Shown here one piece after another: positions 1 through 5,444 of a stretch of 5,444 bases of DNA (the first letter of the stretch is position 1; the number at the start of each line of letters is the position of its first letter). The notes below the pieces were generated by a model. It was given only the letters and a program-made list of their open reading frames with translations. It had not been told where the DNA came from and made no database searches. The position numbers were made by a program, and so were the translations under genes. The stretch covers positions 1-5,444 of the forward strand of contig JASHYF010000222.1 of the NCBI GenBank assembly GCA_030043235.1. Reading direction: 5' to 3'. The DNA is from Solirubrobacteraceae bacterium (GTDB lineage Bacteria > Actinomycetota > Thermoleophilia > Solirubrobacterales > Solirubrobacteraceae).

Positions 1-20
1 ACAGCGCTCGGCATGCGCGG

Positions 21-35
21 AGCGCAGTGTGCGCT
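21..35 (-). terminator. Weak hairpin downstream of the cyclase/STAND gene, possible terminator
   Basis: AGCGCA and TGCGCT form a 6-bp stem with a 3-base loop about 37 bases past the stop codon of the cyclase/STAND gene. No T-rich tract follows on the minus strand, so it is not a classic intrinsic terminator, although actinobacterial terminators often lack one. The rest of the left flank (bases 1-72) shows no gene or site I can support. Confidence 0.18.
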
Positions 36-72
36 TGCGGGACGTAGGCCGACCACCGGCGCAGGAGTGCTC

Positions 73-3000
73 TCAGCCGGCGAGCGCCGCGCGGCAGTCC
101 ATGATCTCCCGCAGGATCCCTTGCGCGCCCAGCGCGCTCGCGCTGGCCCGTGCCTGTTCGAGCAGGGGCTGTGCTCGGTCGAGCTCGCCGGGCCGCCCGC
201 TCGCCACCAGCGCGCGCGCCCAGCGCGCCTGAGTGCGAGTGAGCAGGAGCGGCGCGCCGAGCGCGCGCTCGATCTCCGCCGCTGCCGCGAAGTGGCGCTC
301 GGCCTGCTCCAGCCCCGCTCCGCTCACCGCAGCCAGTGCCCCAAGCGCCCAATCGACCGACCCGTACACGTGCGCGCCGCTCACCGCCAGCTGCCCGGAG
401 GCCGGCGCCATGAGCTCATACAACTCCCGCGCGCGATCGCTCGCGCCCAGCTGCGCGCATGCGTCAACCCACAGCAGCATCACGATCGACCACGCCTCGT
501 TCCTTGGGATGCTCTGGAAGTCCTCGGCCAGCAGCAGCTCGCGCGCCTCCTCCTCGCGCCCGCCCTGGAGCAGCGCGAGCGCGCCGGCGCCGGCGCGCCA
601 TCCCGAGAGGCTCCCCCCTGCAAGCTCCGTGATCTGCTCGATGAGCTCGCCGGCGCGACCTTCGAAGTAGCGCACGTGGAACAGGTGCGCGCCCAGGAAG
701 GCCTGCGCGTCGGGCTGGCCTGCGGCGGTCCCAGCCTCGTGCGCCTTCATCGCCCACCGCTCCGAGGCCTCCAGCTCACCCTGCAGCAGAGCCCAACCGA
801 ACTCGAGCAGCAGGCGCAGGTAACCGATGAACGGCTCCGGCACGCCGGTGGCCAGCTCGCGCATCCGCTGGAGGCAGCGCTCGGCGCGCACGCGGTCGCC
901 CATCTCCAGGCCGACCATCATGCCGCTCGCGGCCGCGCGCGCGCTCAGCCGCGGGTCGTCGAGGGAGAGCGCGAGCTCGCTCAGCTCCTCCACCATGGCC
1001 CGCCGCTCCGCCAGCGTCTCCGGCACCACCAACGACCAGCCGGCGTACGCGATCGTGTGCGCCAGCGCCGCCGCGTCGCCGGCCGCCCTGGCGATCGCGA
1101 TCGCCTCCGCGGCCACCCCGCGGCGGCGATCGGGCTGATCGGCGAACTGCAGCTCGCAGGCCAGCAGCGCGAGCACCTGTGCCCGCCGCGGGTCCTCGCC
1201 CGACAGCGCCGCCGCCGCAGCTTCCAGCGCGTTCACACGCTCGAGGTCCACACGTCCGTAGCTGGTCGCCCAGCCGCGGTTGTTGGCGAGCACCGCGCGA
1301 CACAGGCGGTCCTCGTCGCCCAGCTCCCGCGCGAGGGCCGCCGCGTCGAGCAGCGTGGCGCGGAACGCCGGATCCCCGAGCTGGCGCTCGGCCTCGCCCA
1401 GACCGATCAGCAGCTCACAGCGCCGGGAGCGCTCACCGCCGGGGGCCTGGGCCTGCAACTCGAGCGCCTGGCGATACCAGCGCGCAGCCTCATCCGGGGC
1501 GAGCTGCCCGAGAGCGCGCTCCGCGGCCAGCTGGGCGTAGTGCGTGGCCTTCTCCGCATCCGCGCTCGAGACCGCCGCGGCCCAGTGAGCCGCCAGCTCG
1601 CCCAGCCGCTCGCCGGGCTCCTCTCCCAAGCGCGCCTCCAGCGCTTCCGCTATCCGCCGGTGCAGGCGGGCACGGCGCGCGCCCCCGAGGTCCTCGTAGA
1701 GCGTGTGCTCGACGAGCGCGTGCGTGAACGTGAAGCGGCCCGCGCGCTCGCCGTCCTCTTGCAGCAGCGACGCCGCGCCCGCCTGCTCGAGCAGATCGAG
1801 CAGCTGTGGCTCCGTCAGCTCCAGAACCGCGAGCAGCAGATCGATGTCGAAGTCGCGGCCGATCACCGCCGCCGCGCTCAGGGCCGCGCGCGCCTCCGCG
1901 CCGAGGCGCTCCACACGGCGCCCCACGACCTCGCGCACGCTCTGGGGCAGGCCCAGCTCGGCGACCTCGCCCGTCAGGCGCCAGCGCCCCTGCTGGTCGC
2001 GCACGATCGTCCCCGTCTCCGTGAGGTGGCGCAACAGCTCACCGGCGAAAAACGGATTGCCCGCGGTCTCGCGCGCGATCTCGCGCGCAAGCGCGCGGCC
2101 GTCCTCGTCCAGCTCATGACCGGCCGCCGCCTCCATCAGCGCCAGCACGTCCACCGAGTGCAGGCCGCCGAGCTTCATACGCTCGACGCCCTGCTCGCGG
2201 TGCAGGTCTGCGAGCAGCGCCACCAGCTGGTGATCGCGCGACAGGTCCGTGTCGCGATAGGCACCGAGCACCATCACGGCCGTCGCGCGCTCCGCGCCGG
2301 CGAGGTGGCGGAGCAGCGACAGCGTTGGCCCATCCGCCCAGTGCAGATCGTCGAGGATCAACAGCAGCGGCTCCTGGCGCGCGGCCTCCTCGAGCAGGCC
2401 GGTGACGGCTGCGTACAGCAGGTAGCGCTCGGTCTCCGGATCGCTCTGGTGCGGCGCGCCGAGCGTGGGCAGGCGCTCGCCGAGGGCGGGCACCATGCGC
2501 ACGAGGTCACCGCCGTGATGCTCCACATAGCGACCGAGGATCACGCGCGGCGCCTGCCTGACGAAGTGACCGAGCGCCTGTGCCCACGGCTGGTAGGGGA
2601 CGCCAAGGTCCTCGTCGCAGCGCCCGTACAGCACGGCCGCGCCCCCGGCGTGCGCCGCCAGCGCGAGCTGCGTGCACAGCCGCGTCTTGCCCACTCCGGC
2701 TTCGCCGCTGATCAGCGCGATCTGCCGCGAGCCCCCGCGCGCCGCCGCCCACAGCTCATCCAGGCGCGTGCGCTCGGACGCGCGCCCGACAAACCCCGTC
2801 GCCGGCACGTCGCGCAGCCTCTCCTGCAACGCGATGCCGGAGGTGAGGATGGGCTCCCACATGAGCTCGAACGCGTGCACCGGCTCGGATATGCCCTTCA
2901 GCTGGAGATCGCCGCGCGAGCGCAGTTCGCCCGCGACGCGCGCGCCGGCGATCTGGCGCACGAGCGCGCTCAGCAGGATTTGCCCGCCGCCCGCGTGCGT

Positions 3001-3369
3001 GCAAAGTCGCGCCGCCTCGACCACCGGCTCGCCGAAGTAGTCGCCGTCCCTGACCGTCGCCTCCCCGAGGCTGACGCCGACCCTGAGCTCGAGGCACTCC
3101 TGCGAGCGGCGGTTGCGCGCCGCCATCGCCTGCTGCATCTCCACCGCGCACGTCAGCGCGCTCGACGCATTGGCGAACACCACCATCAACCCGTCGCCGA
3201 GGTTCTTGACCTCACGGCCGCCATTGCGCTCGAGCGCCCCGCGCAGCAGGCCGAAGTGCTCGACGCGCAGGTCCTCCGCCGCCGTCGGCCCGATGCGATT
3301 GGCGATCGCCGTCGAACCGACGAGATCGGTCATCAGCACCGACACCGTCTCTATGGCGCTGGAGCTCAC
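73..3369 (-). CDS. Class III nucleotidyl cyclase domain fused to STAND/AAA ATPase and TPR-like repeats
   Basis: This is a large cytoplasmic signalling protein of about 1098 residues. Residues 9-172 form a class III adenylate/guanylate cyclase domain. It has the metal aspartates Asp15 (MTDLVGST) and Asp59 (NLGDG), Lys55 and Asp110 at the purine-recognition positions, and Arg121 at the transition-state arginine position. The usual partner asparagine is Val117 (PVVEAAR), so cyclase activity is uncertain. Residues about 191-450 form an AAA_16/STAND ATPase: FVGR entry at 193-196, Walker A GEAGVGKT at 222-229, Walker B LLLILDD at 335-341 followed by LHWAD, YRDTD at 371-375 and GNPFF at 437-441. Residues about 485-560 look like the winged-helix-like segment of these proteins. 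From about 600 to the end are alanine- and leucine-rich TPR-like helices. There is no LuxR or other DNA-binding domain at either end, no signal peptide and no membrane segment. I chose the GTG at 3369 because it lies a few residues before the domain and directly follows a promoter candidate. An in-frame ATG at 3420 would add 17 residues. The open frame continues further upstream only because stops are rare at this GC content. The family is clear; its ligand and output are unknown. Confidence 0.93.
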   Translation of the reverse strand: MSSSAIETVSVLMTDLVGSTAIANRIGPTAAEDLRVEHFGLLRGALERNGGREVKNLGDGLMVVFANASSALTCAVEMQQAMAARNRRSQECLELRVGVSLGEATVRDGDYFGEPVVEAARLCTHAGGGQILLSALVRQIAGARVAGELRSRGDLQLKGISEPVHAFELMWEPILTSGIALQERLRDVPATGFVGRASERTRLDELWAAARGGSRQIALISGEAGVGKTRLCTQLALAAHAGGAAVLYGRCDEDLGVPYQPWAQALGHFVRQAPRVILGRYVEHHGGDLVRMVPALGERLPTLGAPHQSDPETERYLLYAAVTGLLEEAARQEPLLLILDDLHWADGPTLSLLRHLAGAERATAVMVLGAYRDTDLSRDHQLVALLADLHREQGVERMKLGGLHSVDVLALMEAAAGHELDEDGRALAREIARETAGNPFFAGELLRHLTETGTIVRDQQGRWRLTGEVAELGLPQSVREVVGRRVERLGAEARAALSAAAVIGRDFDIDLLLAVLELTEPQLLDLLEQAGAASLLQEDGERAGRFTFTHALVEHTLYEDLGGARRARLHRRIAEALEARLGEEPGERLGELAAHWAAAVSSADAEKATHYAQLAAERALGQLAPDEAARWYRQALELQAQAPGGERSRRCELLIGLGEAERQLGDPAFRATLLDAAALARELGDEDRLCRAVLANNRGWATSYGRVDLERVNALEAAAAALSGEDPRRAQVLALLACELQFADQPDRRRGVAAEAIAIARAAGDAAALAHTIAYAGWSLVVPETLAERRAMVEELSELALSLDDPRLSARAAASGMMVGLEMGDRVRAERCLQRMRELATGVPEPFIGYLRLLLEFGWALLQGELEASERWAMKAHEAGTAAGQPDAQAFLGAHLFHVRYFEGRAGELIEQITELAGGSLSGWRAGAGALALLQGGREEEARELLLAEDFQSIPRNEAWSIVMLLWVDACAQLGASDRARELYELMAPASGQLAVSGAHVYGSVDWALGALAAVSGAGLEQAERHFAAAAEIERALGAPLLLTRTQARWARALVASGRPGELDRAQPLLEQARASASALGAQGILREIMDCRAALAG

Positions 3370-3375
3370 CCGTGA

Positions 3376-3404
3376 ATCATCCGCCGCACGTGGGCCGCAC
3401 GCAA
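3376..3404 (-). promoter_or_regulatory. Candidate promoter of the cyclase/STAND gene, leaderless type
   Basis: Read on the minus strand, TTGCGT (3404-3399) resembles a -35 box. It is followed after exactly 17 bases by GATGAT (3381-3376), which matches the -10 consensus at four of six positions, including the key A and the final T. Six bases separate it from the GTG at 3369, so transcription would begin at or beside the start codon. That leaves no room for a ribosome binding site, and none is seen. Leaderless transcripts of this kind are common in actinobacteria. The call is by eye and supports GTG 3369 over the upstream ATG. Confidence 0.45.
3383..3401. repeat. 8-bp direct repeat within the cyclase promoter
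   Basis: GCCGCACG occurs at 3383-3390 and again at 3394-3401. The 11-base period is about one helical turn. The copies fill the spacer and touch the -35 box of the cyclase promoter candidate, where a bound protein would block or aid polymerase. The palindrome CACGTG (3387-3392) overlaps the first copy. Chance cannot be excluded at this GC content. Confidence 0.3.
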
Positions 3405-3411
3405 GGCTGGG

Positions 3412-3464
3412 CGCCGGCATCCCGGCTCGGGCAGCGGCATTTGCGCCGTCGTGCGATGCCGGCG
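3412..3464. repeat. 10-bp perfect inverted repeat in divergent intergenic region (candidate operator)
   Basis: The left arm CGCCGGCATC (3412-3421) and right arm GATGCCGGCG (3455-3464) are exact reverse complements separated by 33 bases. They lie between the two divergent -35 candidates, with arm centres 43 bases apart, close to four helical turns. A weaker third copy, CAGCGGCATT (3432-3441, 7 of 10 matches to the left arm), starts 20 bases after it. The position suits a regulator acting on both promoters, but no binding protein is known. Confidence 0.4.
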
Positions 3465-3482
3465 AGCGTCTGGGATCGCAGC

Positions 3483-3511
3483 TTGGCGCGAGCGCCGTGC
3501 GGGCGTAGAGT
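3483..3511 (+). promoter_or_regulatory. Candidate promoter of the P450 gene, leaderless type
   Basis: TTGGCG (3483-3488) and TAGAGT (3506-3511) form a -35/-10 pair with a 17-base spacer. TAGAGT fits the actinobacterial TANNNT pattern. Eight bases separate it from the ATG at 3520, the distance expected when transcription starts at the A of the ATG. No purine-rich ribosome binding site lies between them. This supports the ATG at 3520 as the true start and a leaderless message. Confidence 0.55.
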
Positions 3512-3519
3512 TGGCGGCC

Positions 3520-4869
3520 ATGACTCTCCCGCCCGGACCCCGCCTCGCGCGCTCGCTGCAGGCGATCTCGATTCAGCGCGACCCGCTGGGCTTCTTCCAG
3601 CGCTGCCAGGACCGCTACGGCGACGTGTTCACGCTGTCGTGCGGCACCGCGCTCGACCCCACCGCGTGGGTCTGCGATCCGGCCCTGGTCGAGCAGATCA
3701 TCGCCGCGCCCGCGGAGGAGCTCGAGGCGGCGAGCGCCAACGCGATCGTACGGCCGCTCGTCGGCGACGGCTCCACGCTGCTGCTCGCCGGCGAGGAGCA
3801 CGCCGCGCGGCGTGAGCTCCTCGCGGGCGAGTTCGATCGCGAGCACCTCGCTCACGATCGCGGCGAGATCGCCGAGGTCGCCGCCTCGGAGCTTCGCTCA
3901 TGGCGTCCCGGCCAGGTGATCGCGCTGTGGAGCCGCATCCGCGCGCTGACCATGCAGATCATGCTGCACGTCGTCTTCGGCATCGACGAGGGTCCCGAGC
4001 GCGAGCGGCTCGCGGCGGGCCTGTCGGAGATCGTCGAGCTCAGCGCCAGCATCGCGCTGCTGTTGCCGCGCCTGCGCGTCGATCTCGGGCCGCTCAGCCC
4101 GTGGGGGCGGTTCCTGCGGCGCAAGGCGGCGGTCGACGAGCTGCTGTACGCCGAGATCGCCGCGCGTCGCGCCGACCCGATGCTCAGCCTGCGCCGCGAC
4201 GTCCTCTCGTTCGCCGTGCAGGCGCGCTACCCGGACGGGCGGGCGCTGAGCGACGCGGACGTGCACGACGAGTTGATGACGCTCATCATCGCCGGCAACC
4301 AGACGACCGCCGGCGGCCTCGCGTGGACGCTCGAGCTGCTGCTGCGCCACCCCCTCGAGCTCGCGCGCGTGCGCGCGGGGCTCGAGCGCGGCAGCGAGAC
4401 CTACTTGAACGCGGCCATCGACGAGGCCCTGCGCCTGCGCACGCCGCTGTTCGGGATCGGTCGCGGCGCCGTCGTCGACTACCGCCTCGCCCGCTTCACG
4501 ATTCCCCGCGGAATGGGCATCGCGGTGCCGCTGCTGCTCGTCTATCGCTCGCCCGCGCTGTACGACGAGCCCACGCTCTACAGGCCCGAACGCCAGCTCC
4601 GGCAAGACGCGCGCCGGCCGGCGTGGATGCCGTTTGGCGGCGGCATTCGCTCGTGCGTCGGCGAGGGCTTCGCACGACTGCAGATCGGCCTGCTGGCGCG
4701 CGAGATACTGAGCTCCTGCGAGCTCGAGCTCGTGGACGCCCGCCCCGAGCGCCTGCGGCTGAAGGCCGGAGCGCTGGTCGTGCCCGACCGCGAGGTCAGC
4801 GTGCGCGCCGGCGCTCAGCACGTGCCGGCGGCGAGCGCCCTCAGCCCGGCGATCCCGGGCAGCAGGTAG
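3520..4869 (+). CDS. Cytochrome P450, soluble bacterial type
   Basis: This is a haem-thiolate monooxygenase of 449 residues, normal length for a soluble bacterial P450 that takes electrons from separate redox partners; none is encoded in this window. The protein starts MTLPPGPRLARSL and has no membrane anchor. Visible P450 motifs in order are the C-helix HxxxR (His94, Arg98), the I-helix AGNQTT (258-263), the K-helix ExxR (Glu302, Arg305), the PER segment (356-358), and the haem loop FGGGIRSCVG (372-381) with Cys379 as the iron ligand. The I-helix normally reads AGx(D/E)T, so Gln261 replaces the acidic residue while Thr262 is kept. The ATG at 3520 is chosen because homology-like sequence begins there and a promoter candidate sits just upstream. 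The frame extends back to a GTG at 3451, but that adds 23 arginine-rich residues unlike a P450. The gene is divergent from the cyclase/STAND gene and convergent with the DyP gene. Its last 18 codons are antisense to that gene. The substrate cannot be told from sequence. Confidence 0.96.
   Translation: MTLPPGPRLARSLQAISIQRDPLGFFQRCQDRYGDVFTLSCGTALDPTAWVCDPALVEQIIAAPAEELEAASANAIVRPLVGDGSTLLLAGEEHAARRELLAGEFDREHLAHDRGEIAEVAASELRSWRPGQVIALWSRIRALTMQIMLHVVFGIDEGPERERLAAGLSEIVELSASIALLLPRLRVDLGPLSPWGRFLRRKAAVDELLYAEIAARRADPMLSLRRDVLSFAVQARYPDGRALSDADVHDELMTLIIAGNQTTAGGLAWTLELLLRHPLELARVRAGLERGSETYLNAAIDEALRLRTPLFGIGRGAVVDYRLARFTIPRGMGIAVPLLLVYRSPALYDEPTLYRPERQLRQDARRPAWMPFGGGIRSCVGEGFARLQIGLLAREILSSCELELVDARPERLRLKAGALVVPDREVSVRAGAQHVPAASALSPAIPGSR
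4815..4869. other. Tail-to-tail overlap of P450 and DyP peroxidase genes
   Basis: The P450 stop codon (TAG, 4867-4869) lies inside the DyP gene, and the DyP stop (TGA on the minus strand, 4817-4815) lies inside the P450 gene, so 55 bases code on both strands. The final 18 P450 residues, beginning at about Ala432, are antisense to the conserved DyP C-terminus (GGGYYLLPG and after). There is no room for a terminator between the genes, so the two transcripts should overlap and could interfere with each other. Confidence 0.85.
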
Positions 4870-5444
4870 TAGCCGCCGCCGCGCGTCGTCACAAAGCGGG
4901 GGATGCCCGTGAGGAACACCGGCCGGCGGCCCTGAACGAGCATCTCGCCGCTCGACCCATCCGGCGCGAGGATCGGGTCGCAGTCGTCGCCCAGGCGCAG
5001 CGCGTTCCCGTCGCCCAGCCACTGGCCCTGAATGAACTCGAACTGCCGTTCGATCGCCCCCTGGTAGGCCACGAACATGAGCCCGCGCGCGTTGCCGTCG
5101 TCGCGGGTGCTGCCCTGCGCGAGCGGCGGGCCGTATTCCATGCCGCGGCGGATGATGCGGTGGCGCTGGGTGAGCCGGCCCTGCCAGCCGAGCGAGTCGC
5201 GCGGGTTGGCGCGCCTGACGTGCGAGCCCAGCGGGCAGGCGTGACCGGCGGGATCCTCGCCGTAGCGGAAGCGGCTCGCCTTGGCGTCCTTCGCCGCGGG
5301 CGGCCCGGGAGCGGTGGGGTAGCGAGCGAGCGAGGATCCGTTCTGCCAGCGACCGACCATCTTCGCCGCCACCCACTCCGGCTCGCGCCCAGCTCGCGCG
5401 GCCGCCTCGATCGTGTAGCGGCGGAAGCCGGCCACGTCCTGGGC
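4815..5444 (-). CDS. DyP-type haem peroxidase, C-terminal part (5' end outside window)
   Basis: This is the C-terminal portion of a dye-decolourising (DyP) peroxidase, a haem enzyme that uses hydrogen peroxide to oxidise dyes, phenolics and other donors. About 209 codons are visible. The frame is open through base 5444, so the true start and the N-terminal half, with the GxxDG catalytic aspartate motif, lie beyond the edge. A GTG at 5435 is internal and not a credible start. Conserved DyP segments seen are MVGRWQNGSSL, then CPLGSHVRRANPR, whose His (codon 5222-5220) is at the proximal haem-ligand position. Next come RHRIIRRGMEYGPP with the arginine cluster expected to supply the distal arginine, GLMFVAYQGAIERQFEFIQ, and finally RFVTTRGGGYYLLPG near the C-terminus. 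The protein stops soon after this last motif, ending LRALAAGTC, with no extra tail resembling an encapsulin-loading peptide. No signal peptide can be judged. Its 3' end overlaps that of the P450 gene by 55 bases on the opposite strand. Confidence 0.93.
   Translation of the reverse strand, partial: AQDVAGFRRYTIEAAARAGREPEWVAAKMVGRWQNGSSLARYPTAPGPPAAKDAKASRFRYGEDPAGHACPLGSHVRRANPRDSLGWQGRLTQRHRIIRRGMEYGPPLAQGSTRDDGNARGLMFVAYQGAIERQFEFIQGQWLGDGNALRLGDDCDPILAPDGSSGEMLVQGRRPVFLTGIPRFVTTRGGGYYLLPGIAGLRALAAGTC

Noticed and set aside
1..47. Possible end of a plus-strand gene, with TAG at 45-47 in one frame, or a minus-strand start ATG at 14-12
   Set aside because: Too few codons are visible to judge coding character. 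Neither shows a motif or a convincing ribosome binding site.
13..3375. Open reading frame of 1120 codons on the plus strand, antisense to the whole cyclase/STAND gene
   Set aside because: It is rich in Arg, Ala, Gln and His with no recognisable domain, and is explained by the rarity of stop codons opposite a GC-rich gene. The minus strand shows clear cyclase, Walker A and Walker B motifs over the same bases.
3451..3519. Upstream GTG start for the P450, adding 23 residues
   Set aside because: The added residues are arginine-rich and unlike P450 N-termini, and the extension would include the candidate promoter of the gene.
3370..3855. Upstream extension of the cyclase/STAND reading frame by up to 162 codons
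   Set aside because: The extension runs antisense through the P450 gene and has no domain similarity. A promoter candidate lies immediately before GTG 3369.
4815..4838. Encapsulin-loading peptide at the DyP C-terminus
   Set aside because: The protein ends LRALAAGTC soon after the last conserved motif. There is no linker and no SLxIGSLK-like tail, and no encapsulin gene is visible in the window.
3898..5376. Open reading frame of 492 codons on the minus strand spanning the P450 and DyP genes
   Set aside because: It is antisense to the P450 and out of frame with the DyP peroxidase, and its translation has the low-complexity Arg/Ala/Gln look of a shadow frame.

Overview
The window is about 70% GC by eye and gene-dense. 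It looks like chromosomal DNA of an actinobacterium. The G/C-ending codon use, the cyclase plus STAND-ATPase regulator architecture and the leaderless-looking promoters all fit that. The cytochrome P450 N-terminus resembles proteins I remember from Thermoleophilia (Solirubrobacterales), but this finer placement is inference from memory and is not proved by the sequence.

Layout: (1) A 72-base left flank holds no gene I can support, only one weak hairpin. (2) On the minus strand, 3369 to 73, lies a large signalling protein of about 1098 residues. It has an N-terminal class III nucleotidyl cyclase domain, a STAND/AAA-type ATPase core and a long TPR-like helical C-terminus, with no DNA-binding domain. 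(3) A 150-base divergent intergenic region (3370-3519) contains two outward-facing promoter candidates. Each has a 17-base spacer, and each places transcription start at or next to the start codon. A 10-bp perfect inverted repeat and an 8-bp direct repeat lie between or within them. (4) On the plus strand, 3520-4869, is a complete soluble cytochrome P450 of 449 residues. (5) On the minus strand, 4815 to beyond the right edge, is the C-terminal two thirds or so of a DyP-type haem peroxidase. Its 3' end overlaps that of the P450 tail to tail by 55 bases.

The shared control region suggests that the cyclase/STAND protein and the P450 are co-regulated or that one controls the other. The convergent neighbour is a second haem oxidative enzyme, so the locus could be a small sensor-plus-oxidase neighbourhood. 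This functional link is inference from arrangement only. Sequence oddities worth attention are a cyclase domain lacking the usual transition-state asparagine, a P450 with glutamine in place of the usual I-helix acidic residue, and the antisense-coded P450 C-terminus. I saw no RNA genes, CRISPR arrays, insertion sequences or attachment sites.
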